Origin: an uncultured Oscillospiraceae bacterium
GTDB taxonomy: Bacteria > Bacillota > Clostridia > Oscillospirales > Acutalibacteraceae
NCBI GenBank assembly: GCA_900541905.1
Contig: UQLQ01000004.1
Coordinates: 1-64,000, forward strand
Length of the DNA stretch: 64,000 nt
Reading direction: 5' to 3'
Both the position numbers and the translations under genes were made by a program. Positions 47,554 through 56,910 of the stretch are shown one piece after another; positions within the stretch are counted from its first letter, which is position 1, and each line of letters opens with the position of its first letter. The notes under the pieces are model-generated. The model did no database searches. It was not told the origin of the DNA and saw only the letters and a list, made by a program, of their open reading frames with translations.

Positions 47554-47829
47554 ATGGACGCAAAAAAACGTAGTACAATTTTATCGGGTGCTTCTATTGG
47601 GGTTGCTTTGGGAGCAATTGCAGGCGGCCTGATTGGTTATTATGGATTTCAAAATTTACCAATCGGTTTGGCAATTGGTGTGGCTGTAGGCGTAGTGTTG
47701 GGTTCTGCATTTGACTTTTGTATGGTCATGTTGGCTCGTAAAAAGAAGCAAAAACTGGAAGAGCGTGAATTGATGCATGAAATTGAAAAAGAAGAACATC
47801 CTCATCAAAAAAAGAAACATCATAAATAA
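47554..47829 (+). CDS. Small glycine-zipper membrane protein
   Basis: The 91-residue protein has two predicted helices rich in small residues (GASIGVALGAIAGGLIGYYG and GLAIGVAVGVVLGSAF) followed by a highly charged Lys/Glu/His tail. It resembles many uncharacterised Firmicutes glycine-zipper proteins. A reasonable ribosome site (AAGGGG) precedes ATG 47554, and a terminator follows directly. Confidence 0.65.
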   Translation: MDAKKRSTILSGASIGVALGAIAGGLIGYYGFQNLPIGLAIGVAVGVVLGSAFDFCMVMLARKKKQKLEERELMHEIEKEEHPHQKKKHHK

Positions 47830-47830
47830 T

Positions 47831-47871
47831 AAAGCACGTGAGAGCTGATTTATTTGCTTCTCACGTGCTTT
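47831..47871. terminator. Bidirectional terminator
   Basis: AAAGCACGTGAGA pairs with TCTCACGTGCTTT. The stop codon of the minus-strand gene overlaps its right edge. Confidence 0.8.
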
Positions 47872-48241
47872 ATTTACATTTCAGAAGTTTACATATCATA
47901 AGAGCAGGTATGGTAATCAACCCCCATATCACTGTAAATGGAAGACATACTTGTCCTTTGATATTCAAAGGTAAATTTGAATAGTCCCAAACCTTTCTCT
48001 TCATCATTACATTGACTACCAAACCTGTGGCAAGTTCTACACCGGTAATAATAAAAGAACCTGCAACGCATTTTACTGGTAAACTTTTTTGTTTTAAAAG
48101 ACCATTACATACTTTATCGATAAAACATAGGCTGGTTCCTCCTGCTACCGCCATGGATACATGTGTCTTTTTGCGGTACAATAGTTCTATTGCAGGATAA
48201 ATGGAACTTCCGGCTAAAAATAATCGTGCGGTTTGTACCAT
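47870..48241 (-). CDS. Putative ABC-transporter type IV / CmpB-like membrane protein
   Basis: The 123-residue protein has helices at about residues 2-20, 25-45, 55-80 and 95-118, plus the motif VWDYSNLPLNIKGQVCLPF. This is typical of the PF06541 (CmpB-like) family of small clostridial membrane proteins. No ATPase gene is nearby. ATG 48241 with AGGAG 6 nt upstream is preferred to ATG 48247, which abuts the AGGAG. Confidence 0.75.
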   Translation of the reverse strand: MVQTARLFLAGSSIYPAIELLYRKKTHVSMAVAGGTSLCFIDKVCNGLLKQKSLPVKCVAGSFIITGVELATGLVVNVMMKRKVWDYSNLPLNIKGQVCLPFTVIWGLITIPALMICKLLKCK

Positions 48242-48550
48242 AAACATCTCCTTGATATCTTGTAATAAATAAATTATTTGCAGAATAAAGAAAATTATCC
48301 TTGATACAGTACAAATTTTCATGGTAATTTTAGCTTGTTATTATTATGTAAAAATAGGGTATTTCTAAAATAGAGTTCATATAAACGTAATAATTTTGTG
48401 TATTTATACATTTTATAGTAAAATATTTGAGTGTTTTACACAAAACTTATGGAATGTAGTCTCTTTTTTTGCAGTCGACATTATTTATGGTTTATGATAA
48501 AATAAAAATGAAAATTATATCAAATATGAAATTTAAAAGAGGTTGCATAT
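48242..48550. other. A/T-rich divergent promoter region
   Basis: This 309-nt region between the divergent CmpB-like gene and galE contains no further gene. GAGGTTGC (48539) is the galE ribosome site. Confidence 0.5.
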
Positions 48551-49564
48551 ATGAAAATTTTGGTTACAGGCGGTGCCGGTTATATTGGCAGCCATACCTG
48601 TGTGGAATTGTTACAAACAGGTTATGAAGTTGTTGTGGTAGATAATTTTGATAACAGTAAACCTGAAGCAATTCGTCGTATTGAAGAGCTTGCCAATAAA
48701 TCATTTTCGTTTTATGAAGCTGATGTACGCGATGAGAAAAAATTAAGAGAAATTTTTGCGAAAGAACACATTGATGCTGTAATTCATTTTGCAGGACTAA
48801 AAGCTGTTGGTGAATCTGTGCAAGTACCTTTGAAATATTATAACAATAATCTTATTTCAACTTTGGTTTTGCTGGATGTTATGAACGAATTTGGTGTAAA
48901 GAATTTTGTGTTTAGTTCTTCCGCAACTGTATATGGAAATCCATCCAAAATGCCGATTACGGAAGATTTCCCTTTATCCACTACCAATCCATATGGCACT
49001 ACAAAACTAATGCTGGAACAGATTTTAAAAGATGCTGCAAAAGCAGATACTGCATTTAATCCTGTGATTTTACGCTATTTCAATCCGGTTGGCGCACATG
49101 AAAGCGGTCGCATTGGTGAAGACCCGAATGGAATTCCAAACAATTTGATGCCGTATATCTCTCAAGTTGCCATTGGAAAATTAGAAAAATTAAATGTGTT
49201 CGGCGGTGATTATGATACCAAAGATGGCACAGGAGTACGTGACTTTATTCATGTAGTCGACTTAGCAAAAGGTCATGTTGCTGCACTGAAAAAATTTGAG
49301 ACACCATGTGGTTTGCAAATTTATAACTTAGGAACCGGCCAAGGATATTCTGTATTGGAAATGCTGCATGCTTTTGAAAAAGCAGTAGGTAAGAAAATTC
49401 CTTATGAAATTGTTGCGCGCAGACCGGGCGACATTCCGGTATGCTATGCTGACCCTGAGAAAGCAGCGAAGGAACTAAATTGGCATGCAACAAAAAATAT
49501 AGATGATATGTGTGCGGATGCCTGGCGTTGGCAAACGATGAATCCAAATGGATATGATTCATAA
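48551..49564 (+). CDS. galE: UDP-glucose 4-epimerase
   Basis: It interconverts UDP-glucose and UDP-galactose using bound NAD. The 337-residue extended SDR protein has [15 protein letters not shown], the catalytic Ser and Tyr-x3-Lys in [10 protein letters not shown] and NPYGTTKLM, and [17 protein letters not shown]. It is followed by a terminator; no other Leloir gene is adjacent. Confidence 0.96.
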   Translation: MKILVTGGAGYIGSHTCVELLQTGYEVVVVDNFDNSKPEAIRRIEELANKSFSFYEADVRDEKKLREIFAKEHIDAVIHFAGLKAVGESVQVPLKYYNNNLISTLVLLDVMNEFGVKNFVFSSSATVYGNPSKMPITEDFPLSTTNPYGTTKLMLEQILKDAAKADTAFNPVILRYFNPVGAHESGRIGEDPNGIPNNLMPYISQVAIGKLEKLNVFGGDYDTKDGTGVRDFIHVVDLAKGHVAALKKFETPCGLQIYNLGTGQGYSVLEMLHAFEKAVGKKIPYEIVARRPGDIPVCYADPEKAAKELNWHATKNIDDMCADAWRWQTMNPNGYDS

Positions 49565-49594
49565 TATGGAATTTGTGTAATTACGTATAAAGGT

Positions 49595-49637
49595 AAAAGG
49601 GGTTTTCTTGTTGTAAAGAAAACTCCTTTTATATTTT
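49595..49637 (+). terminator. Terminator after galE
   Basis: AAAAGGGGTTTTCTT pairs with AAGAAAACTCCTTTT, followed by ATATTTTTTA. Confidence 0.85.
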
Positions 49638-49706
49638 TTATGATGTTGTATGAATGGCATATAAATGAAATATCATGTTTTTATGTATGAATATTGTAAA
49701 TCATGG

Positions 49707-49902
49707 TATAACAAGGTTACAATTAAAAATTTTGATTGTTAGTAAGAATATTTTAACGTTTATGCGTTAGAAACTGTGAAACAATTTCTTTTATGTTATG
49801 ACAACCTTGTAACAGCAACAAAACTAAAGTTTTGGCTGTTGGCAAGAACGTTTTAACATTTAATGGTTAAAAATTGCAAAGCAATTTTTTTAATGCTATA
49901 AT
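49707..49902 (+). repeat. Tandem dispersed-repeat units C and D (upstream of the PepV gene)
   Basis: Unit C contains TTTTGATTGTTAGTAAGAAT, ATATTTTAACG and a decayed -10 TATGAC (49797-49802). Unit D contains GGCTGTTGGCAAGAACG, TTTTAAC, the perfect palindrome AAAAATTGC-AAA-GCAATTTTT (49869-49889), -35 TTGCAA (49874-49879) and TATAAT (49897-49902). The two -10 positions are exactly 100 nt apart, and in each unit the ACGTTTTA-like block to -10 distance is 49 nt. A third -10-like TATAACAAGG at 49707 starts the array. Confidence 0.75.
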
Positions 49903-49925
49903 TTTTACAGAAAGGAGCGGTGTCC

Positions 49926-51308
49926 ATGCATTTTGGTTCTCACATTTATCAATATGAAAATGCGTTCATAGATGATTTAGCAAAGTTGATTTCCATTCCG
50001 TCCGTTTGTACAACGGCAACAGAGGACTATCCGTTTGGAGAACAGTCGGCCAAGGCATTGAATTGGATATTAAAGCGAGCAGAGGAAATGGGGTTTGAGG
50101 TGACCAATATCGATAATTATGCCGGTCATGCCGAATTTGGCACAGGAGAGCATATGTCTGCGGTATTGGCACATGTAGATGTGGTTCCGGCAGGGGATGG
50201 CTGGGATAGTGATCCGTTCACTTTAACGCGAAAAGGAGATTTATTATTTGGAAGAGGCGTGCTGGACGACAAAGGTGCTGCCCTAATGGCGCTTTACTGT
50301 CTAAAAGCATTAAAAGATGCAGATGTTGTTCCGAAACGCCGACTCAGAGTGATTTTTGGTGCAGGAGAAGAGGTGGGAATGGATGATTTACGTGTTTATT
50401 TCCGCCAGGAACCATTGCCGGATAAAGCGTTTACTCCTGATTCCGATTATGGTATTTGCAACAGAGAAAAGGGAATTTTACAATTTTCGTTACATGCCGC
50501 AGAAAACAATACAAAAATTGTAAGACAATTTCAGGGGGGTACCGTGATAAATGCAGTACCAAGCAGTGCACAAGCTGATATTTGCTGTACGAAGCAAGAC
50601 ATAGTATTATTGAAACAAGCTTGTGAGCATGTAAAGGGTAATTTTACTTTTACAGAAAATGAAGGAGGCGTTGTGATATATTCACAGGGAAAAGCTTCCC
50701 ATGCAATGCAGCCTGAAGAAGGATTTAATGCAGCAACACATTTGGCAGCTCTGTTATTTCAAGTATTTACTCCGGAGCAATTGGGGGATATACTCACATT
50801 TATCCATGAGCAGATTCACACACAATGCAATGGTGAATTGCTTGGTATTGCACAAACAGATGAACCTTCGGGTGCGCTCACCTGCAATGTGGGAAAAGTT
50901 GAAATTTTTCAGCAAAAAGCGGTGGTCAGTATTGATATTCGTTATCCTGTTACATCAGACGGAAATGGAATTATGGAGCATATCCAATCAAAGGCGTCAC
51001 AATATCATTTATCTTTCCATTTACATCATTTAAATTTACCATTATATATGGAAGAGCATGCTCCGTTCATTTCGTTATTAAAACAGGCATATCAAACAGC
51101 AACAGGAAAAGAGGCAAATCTTTATGCGACAGGGGGAGGTACGTATGCACGTACGGTTCAGGGACGCTGTGTCGCATTTGGCCCTTTGTTTGAAGATGAA
51201 CCAAACCGCAACATGCATGACGCCAATGAGCATATTGACATCAAACGTTTTATGAAACATGGAGAAATATGTTTACAGGCTATGTATGATATGATTATGG
51301 AACCTTGA
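49926..51308 (+). CDS. pepV: M20 family metal-dependent dipeptidase (PepV/Sapep type)
   Basis: The 460-residue protein hydrolyses dipeptides using two metal ions. Ligands are visible in VLAHVDVVPAGDGWD (first His/Asp), FGRGVLDDKGA (bridging Asp) and FGAGEEVGMDD (catalytic Glu pair). It also has TGGGTYAR and the late His in NMHDANEHI. A lid domain insertion lies at about residues 180-380. ATG 49926 with AAGGAG 9 nt upstream is preferred over GTG 49920. It is driven by the repeat-borne promoter D and lies 15 nt ahead of an HD-domain gene. Confidence 0.92.
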   Translation: MHFGSHIYQYENAFIDDLAKLISIPSVCTTATEDYPFGEQSAKALNWILKRAEEMGFEVTNIDNYAGHAEFGTGEHMSAVLAHVDVVPAGDGWDSDPFTLTRKGDLLFGRGVLDDKGAALMALYCLKALKDADVVPKRRLRVIFGAGEEVGMDDLRVYFRQEPLPDKAFTPDSDYGICNREKGILQFSLHAAENNTKIVRQFQGGTVINAVPSSAQADICCTKQDIVLLKQACEHVKGNFTFTENEGGVVIYSQGKASHAMQPEEGFNAATHLAALLFQVFTPEQLGDILTFIHEQIHTQCNGELLGIAQTDEPSGALTCNVGKVEIFQQKAVVSIDIRYPVTSDGNGIMEHIQSKASQYHLSFHLHHLNLPLYMEEHAPFISLLKQAYQTATGKEANLYATGGGTYARTVQGRCVAFGPLFEDEPNRNMHDANEHIDIKRFMKHGEICLQAMYDMIMEP

Positions 51309-51323
51309 TAGGAGATAGGTCAC

Positions 51324-52004
51324 GTGGAAAACAGCAATCAAAAACAAGTTACATTTGAAGACATTGAAAATAACGAGGAAATTAATGAGTATATTACAAA
51401 AGGCAATGAATACCTGGGCGTTATGAATTATACGGAACACGGATTTGCCCATTTAAAGAGAAGCGCTGTGTATGCACGCCGTATTTTAGAAGATTTAGGA
51501 TACGATGAGCGTATATGCGAGCTGGCAGCAATTGCAGGCTATATGCATGATATCGGCAATGTGATAAATCGTGTAGACCATGCGCAGTCAGGTGCGATTA
51601 TGGCGTTTCAAATATTGACAAGAATGGGAATGCCACCAAGTGAAATCAGTCAGATTATTGCTGCAATCGGCAATCATGATGAAGGAACCGCAACAGCAGT
51701 CAATCCAATTGCAGCAGCGTTGATTTTGGCTGATAAAAGCGATGTTCGCCGCACAAGAGTACGGAATAAAGAAACCGTAGCCATAGACATTCATGACAGA
51801 GTAAATTACGCAGTAGAACATTCCAGCATAGAAGTAAATAAAGAGCAGAAGGTAGCATTACTGAAATTAACCATTGATACTACCATTTGTCCTGTGATTG
51901 AATATTTCGAAATATTTTTAACACGTATGGTACTTTGCAGAAAAGCCGCAGATTTTTTAGGTTTAACCTTTCAAATTGTAGTAAACGATTCTCGTATTTT
52001 ATAA
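51324..52004 (+). CDS. HD-domain phosphohydrolase
   Basis: The 226-residue protein has an HD fold: HGFAHLKRSAVYARRIL, AAIAGYMHDIGN and AAIGNHDEGTA supply the metal ligands, and LILADKSDVRRTR the distal Asp. Homologues are widespread in Clostridia; the substrate is unknown. The GTG start has GGAGATAGG upstream. It is co-transcribed with pepV. Confidence 0.87.
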   Translation: MENSNQKQVTFEDIENNEEINEYITKGNEYLGVMNYTEHGFAHLKRSAVYARRILEDLGYDERICELAAIAGYMHDIGNVINRVDHAQSGAIMAFQILTRMGMPPSEISQIIAAIGNHDEGTATAVNPIAAALILADKSDVRRTRVRNKETVAIDIHDRVNYAVEHSSIEVNKEQKVALLKLTIDTTICPVIEYFEIFLTRMVLCRKAADFLGLTFQIVVNDSRIL

Positions 52005-52012
52005 ATAAACAA

Positions 52013-52054
52013 AAAACCGCAGCTGCCTCTCTTAAAACAGCTGCGGTTTTTTAT
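52013..52054 (+). terminator. Terminator after the HD gene
   Basis: AAAACCGCAGCTG pairs with CAGCTGCGGTTTT, followed by TTATTT. Confidence 0.85.
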
Positions 52055-52063
52055 TTGGATTTA

Positions 52064-52318
52064 TTATTTTTTATCAGCTTCCGCTTCAATTGCTTTTAAA
52101 CATTCTTTACAAATGTTGCGGCCCATATATTGAACCATATCATTTGTGTTATTGCAAAACATGCATGCTGGTTCATATTTTTGCAATATGATAGAGGAGT
52201 TGTCCACAAAAATCTCAATTGGATCCCTCTCGTTAATATTCAATGTTTGTCTTAGTTCTTTTGGAAGTACAATTCTTCCTAATTCATCAACTTTTCTTAC
52301 AATACCTGTAGATTTCAT
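52064..52318 (-). CDS. AbrB-type transition-state regulator with zinc ribbon
   Basis: The 84-residue protein has an N-terminal swapped-hairpin AbrB DNA-binding domain (MKSTGIVRKVDELGRIVLPKE, residues 1-50). A C-terminal CxxC...CxxC pair (CMFCNNTN and NICKEC) probably binds zinc. AbrB proteins repress growth-phase and sporulation genes. The zinc-ribbon C-terminus is common in clostridial AbrB relatives but absent from Bacillus AbrB. GGAG precedes ATG 52318. It diverges from spmA. Confidence 0.9.
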   Translation of the reverse strand: MKSTGIVRKVDELGRIVLPKELRQTLNINERDPIEIFVDNSSIILQKYEPACMFCNNTNDMVQYMGRNICKECLKAIEAEADKK

Positions 52319-52495
52319 AAAAATTACTCCTTTTTTTAGATTTTGTTTTTCTTTTTACTACAATTACTTTGTTTATGTCAATATCATACCTTTTTTTACC
52401 ATAAATGTCAATAGATTTAAATTTCTGTCGAACAGAATTTTCAAAAAATTCATAAACTAGTCCAATTGTACATACTTATTGCAGAGGTGTAAAGC

Positions 52496-53089
52496 ATGTT
52501 AAATGTAATATGGGCAGTTATGATTTTAATTAGTTTTGTGTGCGCCATTTTCACAGGCAGGATGCCGCAGCTTTCAGAAGCAGTGATGAAAGGCGCAGGC
52601 AGTGCAGTGGAATTGGTAATAGGTACTTTAGGTATGATGTGTGCATGGACAGGATTTATGAAAATTGCAGATGCCGGCGGATTAACTGCTGTATTATGTA
52701 AAGTATTCAATCCGCTTTTAAAACGTCTGTTTCCGGATTACCGGGCAGGCAGCAGTGCGTTAAAAGCAATTTCCATGAATATGGCAGCCAATTTTTTAGG
52801 TTTAGGTAATGCGGCAACTCCGCTTGGTATTGCAGCTATGAAGGAAATGCAGAAAGAAAATCCCAATCCCTCGGTTGCCAATAACAGTATGGTTATGTTT
52901 GTAGTGATTAATACTGCATCCATACAATTGATTCCTACATTTATGGGGGCTTTGCGAGCGCAATACGGAGCGCAGTTTCCGTTTGATATACTGCCTGCTG
53001 TATGGCTTGCTTCTGTAGTATCGTTAATTGTGGGAGTAATTGTGGCAAAGTTGCTGCAAGGACGCAAAAAAGAACACAGATTACGTTAA
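52496..53089 (+). CDS. spmA: Spore maturation protein A
   Basis: The 197-residue membrane protein has five predicted helices and Gate-type motifs (MKGAGSAVELVIGTLG, NFLGLGNAATPLGI). SpmA and SpmB are needed for spore core dehydration and heat resistance in Bacillus and Clostridium. AGAGGTG precedes ATG 52496. It lies 14 nt ahead of spmB. Confidence 0.95.
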   Translation: MLNVIWAVMILISFVCAIFTGRMPQLSEAVMKGAGSAVELVIGTLGMMCAWTGFMKIADAGGLTAVLCKVFNPLLKRLFPDYRAGSSALKAISMNMAANFLGLGNAATPLGIAAMKEMQKENPNPSVANNSMVMFVVINTASIQLIPTFMGALRAQYGAQFPFDILPAVWLASVVSLIVGVIVAKLLQGRKKEHRLR

Positions 53090-53103
53090 AGGAGTGATCC
53101 CAT

Positions 53104-53625
53104 ATGGAAAGTTTCAGTGTCTACATTATTCCTGTTGTAATCTGTATCATCATTGTATTCGGCCTTTTTAAACGTGTCCCTCTATTCGATACGTTTATTG
53201 CAGGTGCGAAGGAAGGTTTCCAATCTTCCATTTCCATTTTGCCTTCCTTGGTAGGCTTGATTATGGCAGTCACTATGCTGAGTGCTTCCGGGGCGTTAGA
53301 ATTATTCACCAACTGGATTGCACCGGTTGCCGATTTTTTAGGTTTCCCGGCACAGGTACTTCCGCTTGCCTTGCTTCGCCCAATTTCCGGCAGCGGTTCC
53401 ACTGCGGTTTTAACAGAAATCTTCCAAAATTACGGCGCAGACGGATTTATCGGACGTGTTGCTTCTGTCATGATGGGTTCCACGGAAACCACATTTTATG
53501 CCATTGCCGTATACTTTGGTTCAGTGGGCATAAAAAAGACACGCCATGCAATTCCTGCAGCGCTGATGGCAGACACAACAGGATACATTATGTCCGTATT
53601 GGCAGTAAATCTATTTTTTCGTTAA
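53104..53625 (+). CDS. spmB: Spore maturation protein B
   Basis: The 173-residue membrane protein shows the Gate signature FIAGAKEGFQSSISILPSLV and RPISGSGSTAVL plus GSTETTFYAIAVYFG. It acts with SpmA in spore maturation. AAAGGAG precedes ATG 53104. The pair is strong evidence that the organism sporulates. Confidence 0.95.
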   Translation: MESFSVYIIPVVICIIIVFGLFKRVPLFDTFIAGAKEGFQSSISILPSLVGLIMAVTMLSASGALELFTNWIAPVADFLGFPAQVLPLALLRPISGSGSTAVLTEIFQNYGADGFIGRVASVMMGSTETTFYAIAVYFGSVGIKKTRHAIPAALMADTTGYIMSVLAVNLFFR

Positions 53626-53748
53626 TACGCCATTATTTGGAATATTTGCACGGTATGATTTTAACGGATTTATACGACAGAAAACATCGTGTGTGAAATT
53701 TTATCACAAATCTCTATGCTGGAAATATTTACATATTTCAGAGTTTTT

Positions 53749-55281
53749 TTATAACTCTTTATTCCAATATTTACGGTCAAGACTGCGGTATTGTACTGCT
53801 TCCGCAATATGCTGTGCGTGTATTTGTTCGCTATGCTCCAAATCTGCAATGGTTCGTGCGACTTTTAGCACTCTGTCGTAGGCGCGTGCGGAAAGTCCTA
53901 ATTTTTCAAAAGCAGCTTTTAGCAAACGATTGGCACTTTGGTCCAGTTGACAATGTTTTTGTAACAGTGCAGGTGTCATTTTAGCATTGCAGGTAATGCC
54001 GGTTCCTTTCAATCGTTCATTTTGAATTGCTCTGGCAGCATCCACACGTTTTTTTATGGTCTCGGAGGATTCTGCCGATGCTTTGGAAGAAAGTTCATCA
54101 AAATGGACTGCGGGAACTTCAATATGCAAATCCAATCTGTCTAACAGGGGACCGGAAACGCGGGAAAGATATTTATTCACCATGGAGGCGGTGCAAGTGC
54201 AAGGGTGACCGATATGCCCAAAATAGCCGCATGGACATGGATTCATAGCAGCAACAAACATAACAGTGCAAGGATATGTATAGTTTCCGTTTACCCGTGA
54301 AATGGTTACGGTGCCGTCTTCCAGAGGCTGGCGCAATACTTCCATAGCATTTTTGGAAAATTCGGGTAGTTCGTCCAGAAACAAAACACCGTTGTGAGCC
54401 AATGAGATTTCACCCGGTTTTGGAATGCTTCCGCCACCGGAGAGACCTGCGGCGGAAACTGTGTGATGGGGCGCACGGAAAGGGCGTGTATGAATCAAAG
54501 AGGTATTTGGAGGCATAATACCTGCAATGGAATGTAGTTTTGTTGTTTCGATAGTCTCTTCAAATGTCATAGGAGGTAAAATAGAGGGCAAGCGTTTTGC
54601 AAGCATACTTTTTCCTGAACCGGGAGGTCCAATCAGCAGTACATTGTGACCTCCGCTGGCAGCAATCTCTAATGCGCGCTTTGCTTGGGTCTGCCCCCGT
54701 ACATCAGCAAAATCAGGCAAAGAAGGAGACGCAAAATCAATATTGTTTTGAGGAACCTGGGGCAATATGGTCAGGTTACCTGTAAGATGGTCTATCAGTT
54801 GTTTTACATTCGTTACAGGATATACTTCCAATCCTTCCACAACAGCGCCCTCGGCAGCATTGGCAGCAGGTACAAACAAACGGTGATATCCCAATTCCTT
54901 GGCGTGAATTGCCATAGGCAGTACGCCGCGAATTCCGTGAATTTCTCCTGACAAAGACAGTTCACCAATCATTGCACAGTCAGAAAGGTCGCAGGAAAGT
55001 TGTCCCGACGCCGTTAAAATTGTAAGCAGTATGGGAAGGTCATAAATAGGGCCTTCCTTTCTTTTATCAGCAGGCGCCAGATTAACGGTAATACGGCTCA
55101 TGGGAAATGTAAATCCGCAGTTTTTTAATGCCGAGCGTACTCTGTCACGGGATTCTTTCACAGCGGTGTCAGGCAGGCCGACAACGTCAAATCCGGGCAG
55201 TCCGTTTGAAATATCTGCCTCTACGTTGACTTCAAATGCATCCATTCCGTAAAGACCGATACTGTTTAAGTGGGCAAACAT
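53749..55281 (-). CDS. comM: YifB/ComM family Mg-chelatase-like AAA+ ATPase
   Basis: The 510-residue protein has an N-terminal Lon-like ChlI domain (residues 1-165). An AAA+ module follows with Walker [16 protein letters not shown] and Walker [10 protein letters not shown], then a Cys-rich segment PCPCGYFGH...CTCTASM. A C-terminal Mg-chelatase domain closes it. In naturally competent bacteria ComM is a branch-migration helicase that promotes recombination of incoming DNA; its role in non-competent species is unclear. It is a single gene convergent with spmB. Confidence 0.93.
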   Translation of the reverse strand: MFAHLNSIGLYGMDAFEVNVEADISNGLPGFDVVGLPDTAVKESRDRVRSALKNCGFTFPMSRITVNLAPADKRKEGPIYDLPILLTILTASGQLSCDLSDCAMIGELSLSGEIHGIRGVLPMAIHAKELGYHRLFVPAANAAEGAVVEGLEVYPVTNVKQLIDHLTGNLTILPQVPQNNIDFASPSLPDFADVRGQTQAKRALEIAASGGHNVLLIGPPGSGKSMLAKRLPSILPPMTFEETIETTKLHSIAGIMPPNTSLIHTRPFRAPHHTVSAAGLSGGGSIPKPGEISLAHNGVLFLDELPEFSKNAMEVLRQPLEDGTVTISRVNGNYTYPCTVMFVAAMNPCPCGYFGHIGHPCTCTASMVNKYLSRVSGPLLDRLDLHIEVPAVHFDELSSKASAESSETIKKRVDAARAIQNERLKGTGITCNAKMTPALLQKHCQLDQSANRLLKAAFEKLGLSARAYDRVLKVARTIADLEHSEQIHAQHIAEAVQYRSLDRKYWNKEL

Positions 55282-55380
55282 GAGAATATCTCCTTTTGTG
55301 TTATTATCGTTAGAATTTATTTATTATAAAACCTGACATGCTGCATTACAAGAAATTGTTTACATTTTTCAACAGAGCCT

Positions 55381-55421
55381 TTACTTATTTTAATTTTGGA
55401 GATATAATAGAACAAATGTTC
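55381..55421 (+). promoter_or_regulatory. dinB promoter with LexA (SOS) box
   Basis: TTACTT (55381-55386), a 16-nt spacer and TATAAT (55403-55408) are followed immediately by GAAC-AAAT-GTTC (55410-55421). This fits the Gram-positive SOS consensus CGAAC-N4-GTTCG except for the first base. The site overlaps the transcription start, as expected for LexA repression. Confidence 0.85.
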
Positions 55422-55445
55422 GAATACAGAAATAGAAGGGATTAT

Positions 55446-56687
55446 ATGGAACGGGCTATTTTACATTGTGACCTGAACAATTTTTATGCTTCGGTAGAAT
55501 GCAGGGATTTTCCCCATTTAAAAGGAAAAGCAGTAGCTGTTTGTGGCAGGCAAGAGGAAAGGCATGGCATTGTACTTGCAAAAAATGAATTGGCCAAAAA
55601 GTATGGAGTGAGCACAGGAGAACCTATCTTTCAGGCTAAGAAAAAATGTCCGCATTTGGTCATTACACCGCCTCATTACGATAGATATTTATATTTTTCC
55701 AACTTAGCCAAAGAGATTTATTTATCGTTTACCGACCAAATTGAACCGTTTGGTATTGACGAATGCTGGCTGGATGTGACGGGAAGCCAAACATTATTTG
55801 GGACTCCCTATGAAATTGCCGAAACCATCCGTAAGCAGTTTTACAGTCAACTGGGCCTGACGGTTTCTGTAGGAGTCAGCTTTAATAAGATATTTGCCAA
55901 ACTGGCCAGCGACTTAAAAAAGCCGAATGCCACAACTATGATTACAAAAGAAGATTTCCAGGAGAAAATATGGAAACTACCTGTGGAAAATATGCTGGGA
56001 GTAGGAAGAGCTACCTTAAAAAAGCTGCATGAATCAGGTGTATTTACCATAGGGGAATTGGCGCAAAGCAATGAAAACTATCTTTATGCCATGTTTGGCA
56101 AAAACGGAAGTGAACTTTGGCAAAATGCCAATGGCAGAAACGAATCTCCTGTATCTTATGTGCAGCAGCAGGAACAGCCTAAAAGTATAGGAAACAGTAT
56201 TACTTGCCCAAAAGATTTGGAACAAGAGGAACAAGCTCAGAAGGTATTGCTGTACTTATCAGAAAAAGTGGCGGGCCGTATGCTTTGTCATGGAGTGTTG
56301 GCTTGCGGTATCCACTTGATGATAAAAGACTGCTTGTTTCAGACAAGGCAATATCAGCAGACCATTGAAATTCCAACACGTCAGGTAAAAGATATTTATG
56401 CCGTGGCTTGCCGTATGCTGAAACAGCATTATAAATGGAAGCAGCCGATACGTGCATTGGGTATCAGTGGATTTTTATTGGTGCCCCAGGCACAAAAAGA
56501 GCAAGTATCGTTTTTCACAAATACGGAAGAATTGATAAAGGAAGAAAAGCTGGAGGAGAAGATTGCAAATTTAAAAGACAAATATGGTAAACAAATTATC
56601 ACTTATGGAGCATTATTGTCTAAAGAATTCGACTTGTATAAAGAAGATATTAATAATCAAATACCATATCGTCCTTTTCAAAAATAA
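55446..56687 (+). CDS. dinB: Y-family DNA polymerase IV
   Basis: This is an error-prone translesion polymerase. The 413-residue protein has ILHCDLNNFYASVE (first metal Asp, steric-gate Phe/Tyr), GIDECWLDVT (catalytic Asp-Glu) and SVGVSFNKIFAKLASDLKKP, followed by helix-hairpin-helix and little-finger domains. It lacks the long C-terminal beta-clamp motif of some homologues, though a short tail may suffice. ATG 55446 follows GAAGGG. SOS control is indicated by the LexA box. Confidence 0.95.
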   Translation: MERAILHCDLNNFYASVECRDFPHLKGKAVAVCGRQEERHGIVLAKNELAKKYGVSTGEPIFQAKKKCPHLVITPPHYDRYLYFSNLAKEIYLSFTDQIEPFGIDECWLDVTGSQTLFGTPYEIAETIRKQFYSQLGLTVSVGVSFNKIFAKLASDLKKPNATTMITKEDFQEKIWKLPVENMLGVGRATLKKLHESGVFTIGELAQSNENYLYAMFGKNGSELWQNANGRNESPVSYVQQQEQPKSIGNSITCPKDLEQEEQAQKVLLYLSEKVAGRMLCHGVLACGIHLMIKDCLFQTRQYQQTIEIPTRQVKDIYAVACRMLKQHYKWKQPIRALGISGFLLVPQAQKEQVSFFTNTEELIKEEKLEEKIANLKDKYGKQIITYGALLSKEFDLYKEDINNQIPYRPFQK

Positions 56688-56844
56688 ATAGGGTAATTTT
56701 TATTTTTCTATTGACCTGTTCAGAGAAATCTATTATAATTCAAGATATAAACATTAATGTAAAAATAAGGTAAATATTTTCTCGTAGCACACAAGGATTG
56801 CTTGGAAAAAACAGAAATTTTTTAACATATTTCATAAATTTTTA

Positions 56845-56873
56845 TTGACTTAAATAAAAGAATAGAGTATGAT
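56845..56873 (+). promoter_or_regulatory. Promoter of the SigH-like gene
   Basis: TTGACT (56845-56850), a 17-nt spacer and TATGAT (56868-56873) lie about 38 nt before the TTG start. Confidence 0.65.
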
Positions 56874-56910
56874 ATAGGCAGATAAAAGTGGGTGCAAGAG
56901 GTGTTTTGGA

